DNA of 64,000 bases. It comes from Actinostola sp. cb2023. Its lineage: Eukaryota; Cnidaria; Anthozoa; Actiniaria; Actinostolidae. Position 1 is the stretch's first letter. Each line of letters begins with the position of its first letter. Location of the stretch: contig JAUJYZ010000084.1 of the NCBI GenBank assembly GCA_033675265.1, forward strand, positions 374,501 to 438,500. The letters run 5' to 3'. A model generated the notes under the pieces. That model searched no databases. It had not been told where the DNA came from and saw only the letters and a program-made list of their open reading frames with translations. The position numbers and the translations under genes are program-made. This document shows, piece by piece, positions 9,826 to 34,100 of the stretch.

Positions 9826-10498
9826 TTTATAAAATACAATTATGATTTTAAGGCAAGTTTTCAATTTTGTTCGTTACAAAATGTTTGAATATCTGCGCGC
9901 GCGTGCTGTGTGCTCTCATAAAGCACGCGGAATACGCATCCTTTGGCCAATCAGAGCGTGCGTTATATCATAGTTATTTTATAATATCATATATTGAATC
10001 ATATATTTTACTTTATTTTCTCACTCATCAAAAACAACCAAACAAATGAATGCAGACAAAGGTTGTCGCAGTCAAACTTTTATTATCTTCTTTACTACCA
10101 ATCATATAAAAGTATACAAAAACTAAAAAAGAACTGTAATGACGAATTTATTATTATAAAGTATTATTAAACTATAAAGTTTGATAACTCCATCACAATT
10201 AAGATTATAGATCAAGATGACCTGTGTTAGATATTCTAACACAATTTATCACTTTTTATGCTTAATTACTTGATTATAAGATTACTTGACGTTGTAGTTG
10301 ATTATGATTGCAAGTGATTATGAGTATAGTTCTTTATGACTCGCTATATAGGGTGTCATCAAACTACTTGGACTTGTGTGCTTATCCCCAAGGCCGCCAT
10401 CCTAGAAAATGGAAACAAATAACATCGGCGATTAAGAGAATGACTAAGATAATCGGGTTCCTTGTAGGAAATATGTTTTGGGTAAATCATCAATATAC

Positions 10499-10644
10499 CA
10501 TTTTCTCATTCTCTTCAGACTGGCCTTCAAACCGAATGGACCAAGTTGAGGCTAACGTTCAGTATGGTACAATGGATTGGAGCTACAACGTTAGCCTCAA
10601 CTTGGTCCTTTTGTTTGAAGGGCAGTCAAGCGAATGAGAAAATG
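10499..10644. repeat. Foldback element
   Basis: Ends cattttctcattc and gaatgagaaaatg. Inner arms ggaccaagttgaggctaacg and its complement are perfect. No coding content. Confidence 0.75.
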
Positions 10645-10763
10645 ACAATTAGCCACTTTGGAAACGAGTAAAGGACTGGGAACAAGTTTTTAGAATTAAT
10701 CTAATTAAGAAATGAACCTCATCACAAGAAAGAGCATGTCAGAATAAGTCGTACAATACTTAC

Positions 10764-22532
<11,769 letters not shown>

Positions 22533-22619
22533 CCTGTCCGTTTTGAAGTCGCGTTCGACTGAAGCTTTAACACAACGCCTAGAGGTATACATGAACATGT
22601 GCCGCACTTACTATGCTTG

Positions 22620-24450
22620 AGTAAGCATTTTTTTACGCTTTAAATCACTCATTAATTCACAAGAGTCATGTCCTGACCTCGGTTTCCCTGACGTCACATG
22701 CAGCAATGTACGTGAATCCGGCATCATATCAAACTTTTGTTATACAAAAGGTCATTGTTTCACATATGCAGATGAGGCGAGTCTTGTTCACAGAAAAACA
22801 GCATGATTTTGATACATTTTTGCTTTTTACTGCATTGTTAAAATAAAAATAAAAACCTACCAACTCTATATGATCAAAGACGAATATGTAAGGAATGAAT
22901 AAGCTGGCAATTCAAGCAAAAATAAAGAGGTTTGAAGGTGGCATTTTCCGTTCTTCAAAGTCAATCGAACTGAAATCTCTGAAGAGATATAGGAGAGCGT
23001 GACATATGCTGCACACAAAATCTCTCTGAATTTTTGGGAATTGTGTCAATAAAAACCTACCGCCGGATTCTAATGCTCTGTAATTGTACGCGCATTTTGA
23101 TATAAAATACATGTATTTTTTTTTTAATTAAGCGGTGGCAAAATGAAATCTAAAACTCTTTTTTGGTAATTGTGAACATCATATTGGTGCTCTGTATCTC
23201 GGTCTGTATGTAGAAGCTACATAGGCCGGCGAATTCGCAAATAAATTATGGCTCGGAAAGGACGTTTTTTGAAGGCAATTTTTACACGCACGAGATCAAT
23301 AAGTTAGTTCGAATTTGTGATATATTTTCCCGTTGAGGAAACATATGCAGCTTTTCCATCCTCTCTTATATTTTAGCTACCTGATTTACACATTGTCAAA
23401 GGAAAAATATGAATTCAGAAATGATAAACCAGTCACGTACGAATCTGCTTTATTTAGCGGTCATAGTGAACAAATTGCTGGATCAATCGGGCCTCACGTG
23501 CATTAGTAAACAAAGCATTAACAAAAAACGTTGTCCGCGTGATACTGGATCCCAACAGGAGCAAATGTTCAATGATGCAGGACATAAGTTTGATATGTTT
23601 CCATGTTTTTCTAAATTCTAACAAAGTTCTAAGTCCTACCGAGCGTTTTTGATCGAGGTTTCTCAGAAAGAAGCAGAGCGGACGATCGAGTACAGCACAA
23701 ATTAAAGGATATGACTCTACCACTCTATAGTGATTGCATTAAATCTGTAATCATCATCATCACCTGGATTAGCTCCTGGCGCTACGAAATATAGCCATTC
23801 TCTATTAGAGTAAAAGACCGTCTATAATTAGCACTAATTAAACCATAGAAAATAGCAGTATTTAGTACTATGTTGCACGGTTTTGAGTGCCATTTTTTTT
23901 TTTTTTAGTTTGAGTGTATTTAAAAAAAACATTTTTTTTTAGTACTTTTTCTGTATATAATTACTATTTTATACATGCATAGAGTTTAGAGTAATAGACT
24001 TGGATGGCCAAGGATGGTTCATGACCTCTAAATTAAAATTAAATTGTTCAGATTTTTTCTAAACTGAAATGTTTTTCAAAGAAAGTTTTCGTGGTCTCTA
24101 TACAGGGTCTCTAAGTGGAACCATGTTTTTGGTTGGAGGTGGAGACGATCTCGAAGAGGGACTGGATTGAGGATCAAATTGACATTCTGTTTCTTAGCAA
24201 AGCGTGATATATACAAAATGCCACGACAATAATATGCTATAACCAACATATTATAGCCATCTTATAAAAAAAAAAACATTGCGTGTATCGAGGTCATCAC
24301 GTTGGGTTTGCGTCGTTTGTTGTGCATCATCGCTTAAACCTAAAGAGCGCGAACATCGTAATCATTAGATTTCTGCTTTGATTAACAAACAATGAAATAT
24401 AGTTTTTAAAAACACGGTGAACAAGTGACCAAAGAACTGTGATAAATGTT
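22620..24450. other. Intergenic stretch without recognised genes
   Basis: AT-rich sequence with short T-runs near 23890-23945. No splice-supported exon, RNA gene or full mobile element seen. Confidence 0.5.
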
Positions 24451-24457
24451 TTGTAAA

Positions 24458-24692
24458 GCCGAATCTACACGAGCAAGTTTTCCTTGACATTACAAAAAAA
24501 ATTGACAATTTTTTGTCATCTACACGAGCAAGTTTTCCTTGACAAGGAAAAATTGGCGATGTTTTTTGTCGTCTACACGAGCAAGTTTTCCTTGACAAGG
24601 AAAAATTGGCGATGTTTTTGTCGTGGATACACGAACAAGTTTTCCTTGTCTTGGAAAACTTGTCAAGAAAACTTGCTCGTGTAGACACGGCT
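24458..24692. mobile_element. MITE with TAA target duplication and internal tandem units
   Basis: Ends agccgaatctacacgagcaa and its near-complement ttgctcgtgtagacacggct, each flanked by TAA, as in PIF/Harbinger-type insertions. The interior is three to four tandem units of about 60 bp that each repeat tacacgagcaagttttcctt and aaattggcgatg. Confidence 0.75.
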
Positions 24693-24904
24693 TAAATGTC
24701 AATCCAACATTCGTGAAAGCGGGATGACCACAAACTAAATGTTTCCTAGTTCTTTGACAATCTTTTTTTGACCCCATGCTTTTCAGAGTGAAATATGAAT
24801 CGATGTAGGTGACTTGTTGAACCGTTATCCGATAATCACATAAATTAAAACTGCTATGGACCATGATTTCCCAATCACGCGGTTGAAACGAAAAAATGAC
24901 ATAT

Positions 24905-25345
24905 TTGCATCGCTAATAAGCGTCGTTGTTTTGCAGCATTTCATCTAATATTTTACACATTAATTTTAAACCATGGATACTGTAAACTTGAATGACAAAA
25001 AAAAACAAAACCTGAGCGAGCAAAAAGATAAGTTACTAAGATGAAGAAAAGATAGCCCATCAGCAAGAGTTTGAATTAATAAACAAATAGAAAAACGCGC
25101 AAGAAAAAAAACATCACTACAGATCCAGAACACTCTCATCTGAACACAACAATAAAGAGCGTACAACGCTAGCGGTTGCAAAATGTTTTCTTCGCTTTAG
25201 ACACAGTCCGGCTACATCGTTGACATAACTGATGCAGAGTCATTGTAAGCCTAGAGAGCGTGCAATACCGATGCATCCATGACCAAGCAAATTTAGAAAC
25301 TGAATGTTAATGTTTGGCATATGTAATTATGTGTCAGTCTGAAAA
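24905..25345. repeat. Right arm of a large inverted repeat
   Basis: Reverse-complement match to 20580-21250, including taccgatgcatccatgacca and gcatcgctaataagcgtcgt. Confidence 0.65.
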
Positions 25346-25349
25346 ACTC

Positions 25350-26170
25350 CATCCTTAAGCTTATTTTTTAGTGGGAGTTCTTTTTAACTTTTTTTGCTTC
25401 ACCAGAGTGGGACTATTACTGTTGTAATTCTAGTGTTTACTGATTATTATACTATAAAGTTACATATTTTTTTGGCTAATGTTCGGAGTGTTATCTTGAG
25501 CATTTATTATACAAAACCTCTGAACCGTTTCTGTAAAATAACAGGAAATAAAACAATCAAACGTTGTTAGGAAATGATTGACCGGAGCATTTAGTTTAAT
25601 TCGTAGCAAAAGTATCAACGAACTGCCATCATTGGTACAGTGAAGCTAAGTAAAATGTTGGATTTTGTTTTTATTTCGACAGAAATGATGTACATAAATT
25701 TAGATTTTGTAAACTTTTGTATTTGATCACCCACTCAAAATAAATGAAAAGATGATTATTATAGATTTATAGAGATATTTTAGCACATTTAAAAAATGTT
25801 ATTAAAAGTGTTATTATTATAAATATATGTGTATTTTCTTTGATGATTATTTAATTATTGAACTCCGATCCACTCTTATTTACTTTTGGAAAAGTTGGCT
25901 TCCTCGGTCATAAAAAATATATAAAAAATTAAATAAAAATATAAAATAATTTAAAAGCGCATTATTGTTTTTAAAGAATGGCAGCACAAGCCACTAGCCG
26001 TTCAGAGTAAAGCTTTGATGTCATGCCTACATGTACTATTGCAATTATTCGACGCGGTAGGATACTATCTAAAGAACAACTTGCCCACGATATCATTACG
26101 TCATTGTAAGGGCAGTTGGTGGGCTTTCTTAACACGTACTGACGACGTGACTTCAAAGGAATCAAATTTG
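25350..26170. other. AT-rich intergenic stretch
   Basis: No gene, RNA or repeat family recognised. Confidence 0.5.
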
Positions 26171-26174
26171 CGTT

Positions 26175-26355
26175 ATAGAGTCGTATGAGTGGGAAACCTA
26201 CGGCACGGGTTACGGTCACGGTACGAAATCGAAGACATTGTATTCAACCAATCACAGCGCGCAAAATCATTGCTCAACCAATCAGAATGCTTGGACACGA
26301 CACGATCACCGCACGTACCGTAACTACTTCCCACTCGTACGAAATTAAACGACTA
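26175..26355. repeat. MITE, AGAGTCGT(TTTCGT)ATGA-end family, copy 2
   Basis: Begins tagagtcgtatgagtgggaa and ends ttcccactcgtacgaaatta-like sequence. Interior phrases (caaccaatcagaat, cggtacgaaatcgaagac) match 2158-2359 and 59360-59466. Confidence 0.7.
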
Positions 26356-26540
26356 TACATATGATGTTAATAATAATAACAATCTTCATTGAGGATACCA
26401 ACTAACGTGGTTTACAGAAGGGTCCTCTGAATTCAATGAAAAAATATAAAAGAAAAAAGTAAATTCATTATGAACAATATCCATGACGTCATTGGCCTGC
26501 CCTGCGTGGGAAACCACGTGACTAGCCCATTGAATCTGAC

Positions 26541-26843
26541 GTATACAGCTATTTCAAAAAACGTTCATACTGAATACTGCATTCTAAATAGTATATTCCA
26601 AAACCGAAATGCATTTTGGGACTCGTGTAATATTGTCTAAAGTAATACAAATAATAATAATTTATTTTATTTTTAGTGTATTCCGTCAGAAACAATATAC
26701 TAGCTCCATATGGCGAACAAATCGCTGTATATTTACTTTTTATTTCAAAATAACGAGGCCCACAATGCCCTTTGGTCTTGGAATACACTATTCAGTATGC
26801 ATGCAGTATTCAGTTTTCAACGTTTTATGAAATAACTGTATAC
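26541..26843. repeat. Palindromic MITE, TATACACCTATTTCA-end family, copy 3
   Basis: Ends gtatacagctatttcaaaaa and its near-complement. The inner arms (gaatactgcattc, cattttggg/cccacaatgc) differ from the other copies, so only the termini define the family. Confidence 0.7.
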
Positions 26844-27364
26844 GCGGAAAACTTTACAATTTCAAACACAATTACGTTTCGATGCAAAGGCACCGCTACC
26901 TTTCAAGATGGCGCAGGGATCTGTGAAGGGGGCTATTTGCCGCAGTATTTTAAAATGAAGAAGTCTTTCACTCACTAAATACACAACAACTCGTTAGGGG
27001 TCGTCTAGTGACTACGGTACCTCCGTGGCCAGACCGTGTTCACACATTTGCAATCACACTCTGCCAACTTCCTGAAAGAATCCCCAATTAGATGGAAAAT
27101 ACTGCACCCTAACATCAAATTCCCAAAGAGCGTAAAGTAATTGAAGCACTGGAAATAAGAAAACAATCAACAAACATTATGAATGGCTGTGTAGGCAGGT
27201 TTCTCTGCATATAACTCAGTACATTGTTATTACTATTCCCAGGACACCACATCTATTTACTGTATTGTAATTATTAAGCATTGTTCAATCAACTAATACC
27301 ACTGGGTATTTCACTATTCAAATGTAAGTTATTTAGAGAGTGATTTTCAGTTTAAAATATACTA

Positions 27365-27395
27365 CTGATGAAGCCTTCACCGGCGAAACGTCGAA
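27365..27395 (+). ncRNA. Hammerhead-like ribozyme motif of Penelope type
   Basis: Reads ctgatgaagcc, a short loop, then ggcgaaacgtc. This is the conserved CUGAUGA / stem II / GAAAC core reported in the terminal repeats of Penelope-like retroelements. The gcc/ggc stem II is minimal. An AAT-repeat tail follows. Self-cleavage is not proven from sequence. Confidence 0.55.
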
Positions 27396-27434
27396 TACGC
27401 TTGTCGTCTATTTCTTTTGCCTGACGAAGTTAAA

Positions 27435-27446
27435 TACTTTCAATTC

Positions 27447-27482
<36 letters not shown>

Positions 27483-27560
27483 CTTTATTTCACGAGGGTA
27501 CATTTAACAGTTTTCAACTGATGAACTCATGGCCCTCAAATAATAATTTAAAATAAATAA
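27435..27560 (+). mobile_element. Retroelement 3' tail
   Basis: An (AAT)n run then aactttatttcacgagggta. The same aactttatttcacgagggt phrase occurs at about 2228, so this is a dispersed family tail. No coding part remains. Confidence 0.5.
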
Positions 27561-27829
27561 AATATTACATACTATAAAAACTATGATACTTAACTATATA
27601 CTTAATCAGATTTTTCTTCACTCGTGAGTTCTCGTGAGAATCAGTAATAAGACAATTGGTGCCAATGGTCTAACAAAAGAAAATGGGCAAAGCATTCTGG
27701 TACTTGTAGTGATATGACGTCGGCCATCATGAAAATCGCTTCATACATTCTTGGCAATAATTCATCATTGATGATCGCGGGTCAAGCTAGTGCTGAGCCT
27801 TTTCAGGTCTGAAATATGGTCGCGTGAAC

Positions 27830-27926
27830 AAAATAACCAGCCACACAATGGAACTTGCTGTCTAATCTTCTTACTGGCCAATGCGCCTTCTGTTGACAAC
27901 TATGAGGGAAGTACTAACACTAATCA
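27830..27926 (+). pseudogene. Decayed signal-peptide exon of the FN2-array gene
   Basis: Reads CCLIFLLANAPSVDNYEGS then NTNQ, colinear with the working exon at 28128-28227 (CCLIVVVANAFPIENISGKR, NNNNQ). The start ATG is out of frame and the donor has become tactta in place of gtaaag, so it is probably non-functional. Confidence 0.65.
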
Positions 27927-28127
27927 AGTACTTACTCCTGCGAGCAGGGAATTATTTTTGTTTTCCTCTCGACGACCCAAAATCAACAGTGAAGTAAAAG
28001 AATCGCGCGCGGGTCAAGTATTGGGTTTCAGGTTGAACTGAATACGCCATGTCGATCTGAACAACTGTATGAACCACATACAGACATACATACATTACCA
28101 GATCAGGCACTCTACTACAAAGGTACG

Positions 28128-31100
28128 ATGGAAATCCTGTCCTTGGTGACATGCTGCCTAATCGTCGTAGTGGCCAATGCTTTTCCTATTGAAAACATAT
28201 CGGGGAAGCGCAATAACAACAATCAAGGTAAAGGCACAGAAGATACTCTTTTCTCGTGATCACTTTTCCCGCTCGCGATCAACTCAGTATTATTCTTGCG
28301 TTGTGTTAAATTTTGAGAGAAAATAGCCGTCAAACTCATTAATATTCCTAAGGTAACCAAAAATGTTCAAAGGTGATTATGGAGCTCGAAATTCAAAGCA
28401 GAGAAAATAGCTTCCAAATGCACTTTCCAAGCTACAAGCACGGCCTCTTCCGGCTCATCCAATTTCTTAGAATATCTCTCCGAAAATAAATCTTTTTTAC
28501 ATCCCTTTTACGAAATTCGATAAATTAGTCCTTGTTAATAATAATATATAATAAAAATAAATAATAATAATAGAGTATTTATCTAGCGCATCCTGGAACC
28601 TCGATGCGCTTTACAATAAGTTTAAAGCAGTTTAAATTTGAGATTTTTTTAGCCGTGAAACTAGTCAGTAACTTTAATGGATTTAATCAAACGGAATTAA
28701 GGGAGAATGTGATTTATTCCAAAAAGATCCTAGATGAGCACTGCTATAATATTTCTTTTCTCATCAGATACAGCTTTTATGTTTTCGGGCCACGTCAATT
28801 TGGTGTCCGGCAAAATGAACCGTATTCATGTTCAAGGACTTCAAGTTTATAACGTTGTGGTAAGTGAAATAAATTGAGCACAAATGAGGAAAGGATGTCA
28901 ACGTGTTGGACTGAAAACATGCGAAAATAATCAATATTTGCGACAAATATTGCGCGCTTAGTGTGATGTGTCCACAGTTTGTCCACTTCTTGTCTTTGGC
29001 GATTTTTGGCTGTAGTAGTGTAAGGAACACAATTTAGCAATTATTTTTTATCAATCTTGAAATAATATTTTATTGATCAACCAACCAAGTTAATGAATAT
29101 GTACAATTATAGTAAACATAGGTTATGAGCCCGTGTTAGAATCTCAGGCAAAACCTGAACTTGTCAGTCACATGCTAATCACCTGAAGGTCTTATGATGC
29201 TCTTACCCGGGTGGGGTTGGGGAGGGGGGGGAGGGGGGGGGGGGGGGGGGGTACTTGGACAAAAAAAATGGTTAGGTATGTGCGGTTAGATGTTCAGACC
29301 TGGACCCTGTTTTTGGAATTTGTCACTCGAAAACCTGGATTTACATCGGGCTCTTACATACTGTTTCTGACGTTGGACGGCCTTGCTTGAACTTCTGATG
29401 ATTTCCTCGTCAATTTGTTACCAAGAGTACGTAAGTACTCGCAAGTTATTATTAAGTTGAGCGACCTCCCAGTGTGATTAGGCTCCTCTAATCGAACGTT
29501 CGGTAGTCGAACTTAATCGAATTCAATCGTTCGATTGAATTCGATTGAGATTTCGTTCCATATTACATAGGCCGGGTATGATAATACTTGAGATCTTCAC
29601 AAGCAATAGTTTCCTTATGAATTGGACTTTAAGTAGCCATCGATTGATTTATGACTAGTAGTCCAGATAACCAACTATTTAGTTTTATAACATAGGTATG
29701 ATATAACGCGCGCTCTGATTGGTTGGTTAGCGTGTGTCCGTAAGCCGTAACTCGATGGACGCACGCTAAGCGTTGACCATTCAGTAGAGCAACAAACAAG
29801 AGCTAATAAACAAGATCGAGTACCACGATTCTAGCTACTGCATGCGTAGCTAGAGTTTCCCCTTCATTACAGTAGCACCCCCGGGGAGGAGGGAGGATAC
29901 TCCCATACTGATACGCTACATAGGTATGTGCCCCCGAATAGGGTATGGTTTTTTGAACCTCTAGATCCTTAAATTAGGTACCATATTTTGCTTTTTCACC
30001 ATAAAATAAAATATTCGATCTTTAAATTGGGTATACGTCTTTTTTTATTTTGACGGCTAAAAAATCCGCTTAAGTTTATTAGTATATGATTACCATTACG
30101 AGTTACCGACGTTAAATAAGGTCCTTTACTTTACTTACTTTAAGGTCTATAGGGGTGTAAGTTTATTAGTATATGATTACTATTACGAGTTACCGACGTT
30201 AAATAAGGTCCTTTACTTTACTTACTTTAAGGTCTATAGGTGTGTAAGTTTATTAGTATATGATTACCATTACGAGTTACCGACGTTAAATAAGGTCCTT
30301 TACTTTACTTACTTTAAGGTCTATAGGGGTGTAAGTTTATTAGTATATGAATACCATTACGAGTTACCGACGTTAAATAAGGTCCTTTACTTTACTTACT
30401 TTAAGGTCTATAGGGGTGTAAGCAGTTTATTATTTATATATGATATACTATTACGAGTTACCGACGTTAAATAAGGTCCTTTACTTTACTTACTTTAAGG
30501 TCTATAGGGGTGTAAGTTTATTAGTATATGAATACCATTACGAGTTACCGACGTTAAATAAGGTCCTTTACTTTACTTACTTTAAGGTCTATAGGGGTGT
30601 AAGTTTATTAGTATATGATTACCATTACGAGTTACCGACGTTAAATAAGGTCCTTTACTTTACTTACTTTAAGGTCTATAGGGGTGTAAGTTTATTAGTA
30701 TATGAATACCATTACGAGTTACCGACGTTAAATAAGGTCCTTTACTTTACTTACTTTAAGGTCTATAGGGGTGTAAGTTTATTAGTATATGATTACCATT
30801 ACGAGTTACTGACGTTAAATAACGTCTCTTTACTTTTTCACTTTTTACCTACCCTCATGTTCTACACTAGTTATGGTTATGATCTTCTTAGAGAATCAAT
30901 ACGCTGCAATGATATTCCATAAACGTACTCTGTCAATGTACGCTATCAAAAGCTTTCGTAAAGTCCACAAAATTACTAAATAAAGGGCTATAAATAAATG
31001 AATAACTTTTTAACGTGTCAATCATCCAACACTCATCTCACTAGCCCATTTTTATTGAGGGAGGAGAACCGGGGTACTCGGAGAAAAACCCTCGAAAGCA

Positions 31101-34100
31101 AGGGAGAGAACGAACTGACAAACTCAACCGCACATGAAGCGACCGGTTCAGGAGTTGAACCAGGCACCACAGCGGTGAGATGCGAGAGGCATAACCACTC
31201 GGCCACACAAGCTTTCCAAGCTGTTCCATTATTTCTTGTTATCTCGAACTTAAGGGATTCTATCATATTTGTTGCGAAAGTTAACAAATTTTGACTGTTA
31301 ATATTTTAGAACAGACATTAGCCAATTGCCAGAAGACTACAAAATCAGGAGAATACTGCTACTTGCCATTCATTTACCAAGGCAAGACATACAACCATTG
31401 CATGTGCAAAAAACACAATCGTCCTTGGTGTGCTACTACAGCCAACTATGACAAAGACAAGAATTGGACAAACTGTGCGCACATCGCAAGTAAGCGCACA
31501 ATATTTGTCGCAATTATTGATTATTTTCTGTTCATCCATTTTCTGTTAATTAATGCTAAGTGTCGCTGAGAGCACTCGCAAGGTATCTCCATTTCGACGT
31601 GTCCCTCGCTGCTTGTACCTCCTCGATCACTCCAGTTCTTCCAGCCAAATCCATTACGTTCCTTCCATCCACCATCCTGCTCCATACTGATATCCATCCT
31701 TAGGTCGGCCTCTCTTCCTCTTTCCCGGTGGTGCCCATGTAAGCGCAATTAAATCGTTCGTTTTTCGCTGAATTTGCAAGCTAGTCGTTGATATAAAGAT
31801 ATGAGTGCCCAATTATCTGCACAATCCCAATCTTCTAGAGTTTCGAACGTTCCTCCCATTATTTTCTGTTATCTCGGATTAAGGGATTCTATTGTTGTGA
31901 ACTGATTTTCTTATTTTAGACCAGGCATTAGCCAATTGCCAGAAGACTACAAAGCCTAGAGAATACTGCTACTTGCCATTCATTTACCAAGGCAAGACAT
32001 ACAACCATTGCATGTGCAAAAACCACAATCGTCCTTGGTGTGCTACTACAGCCAACTACGACAAAGACAAGAAATGGGCAAACTGTCAAAACGCGACTGG
32101 TAAGAAAGGATTGAACTTGGATTCACTAGATACCTTCTACTACTATATGTTTGTACAGACTGTTCATAGGCAACGCGCGCTCATGGAATAATTGTTATAT
32201 TGTAGACCAGGCATTAGCCAATTGCCAGAAGACTACAAAATCAGGAGAATACTGCTACTTGCCATTCATTTACCAAGACAAGACACACAACTATTGCATG
32301 TGCAAAAACCACAATCGTCCTTGGTGTGCTACTACAGCCAACTACGACAAAGACAAGAAGTGGACAAACTGTGCGCACATCGCAAGTAAGCGTACAATAT
32401 TTGTCGCAATTATTGATTATTTTCTGTTCATTCATTTTCTGTTAATTAATGCTAAGTGTCGCTGAGAGCACTCGCAAGGTATCTCCATTTCGACGTGTTC
32501 CTCGCTGCTTGTACCTCCTCGATCACTCCAGTTCTTCCAGCCAAATCCATTACGTTCCTTCCATCCACCATCCTGCTCCATACTGATATCCATCCTTAGC
32601 TAGGTCGGCCTCTCTTCCTCTTTCCCGGTGGTGCCCATGTAAGCGCAATTAAATCGTTCGTTTTTCGCTGAATTTGCAAGCTAGTCGTTGATATAAAGAT
32701 ATGAGTGCCCAATTATCTGCACAATCCCAATCTTCTAGAGTTTCGAACGTTCCTCCCATTATTTTCTGTTATCTCGGATTAAGGGATTCTATTGTTGTGA
32801 ACTGATTTTCTTATTTTAGACCAGACATTAGCCAATTGCCAGAAGACTACAAAGCCTAGAGAATACTGCTACTTGCCATTCATTTACCAAGGCAAGACAT
32901 ACAACCATTGCATGTGCAAAAACCACAATCGTCCTTGGTGTGCTACTACAGCCAACTACGACAAAGACAAGAAATGGGCAAACTGTCAGAACGCGAAAGG
33001 TAAGAAGGGATTGAACTTGGATTCACTAGATACCTTCTACTACTATATTTTTTGTACAGCTAACTGTTCATTGGCAACGCGCGCTCATGGAATAATTGTT
33101 AAATATTTTAGACCAGCCATTAGCCAATTGCCAGAAGACTACAAAAGCAGGAGAATACTGCTACTTGCCATTCATTTACCAAAGCAAGACATACAACCAT
33201 TGCATGTGCAAAAACCACAATCGTCCTTGGTGTGCTACTACAGCCAACTACGACAAAGACAAGAATTGGACAAACTGTGCGCACATCGCAAGTAAGCGCA
33301 CAATATTTGTCGCAATTATTGATTATTTTCTGTTCATCCATTTTCTGTTAATTAATGCTAAGTGTCGCTGAGGGCACTCGCAAGGTATCTCCATTTCGAC
33401 GTGTTCCTCGCTGCTTGTACCTCCTCGATCACTCCAGTTCTTCCAGCCAAATCCATTACGTTCCTTCCATCCACCATCCTGCTCCATACTGATATCCATC
33501 CTTAGGTCGGCCTCTCTTCCTCTTTCCCGGTGGTGCCCATGTAAGCGCAATTAAATCGTTCGTTTTTCGCTGAATTTGCAAGCTAGTCGTTGATATAAAG
33601 ATATGAGTGCCCAATTATCTGCACAATCCCAATCTTCTAGGGTTTCGAACGTTCCTCCCATTATTTTCTGTTATCTCGGATTAAGGGATTCTATTGTTGT
33701 GAACTGATTTTCTTATTTTAGACCAGCCATTAGCCAATTGCCAGAAGACTACAAAGCCTAGAGAATACTGCTACTTGCCATTCATTTACCAAGGCAAGAC
33801 ATACAATCATTGCACATGCAAAAACCACAATCGTCCTTGGTGTGCTACTACAGCCAACTACGACAAAGACAAGAATTGGACAAACTGTGCGCACATCGCA
33901 AGTAAGCGCACAATATTTGTCGCAATTATTGATTATTTTCTGTTCATCCATTTTCTGTTAATTAATGCTAAGTGTCGCTGAGAGCACTCGCAAGGTATCT
34001 CCATTTCGATTGTCCCTCGCTGCTTGTACCTCCTCGATCACTCCAGTTCTTCCAGCCAAATCCATTACGTTCCTTCCATCCACCATCCTGCTCCATACTG

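Noticed and set aside
30440..30922. 160-codon Tyr-rich repeat protein
   Set aside because: Open frame of the 87 bp satellite; no leader or splice sites.
31521..31748. Recurring 75-codon minus frame in the FN2 array introns
   Set aside because: Conserved only because the introns themselves are near-identical copies; no start context or homologue seen.
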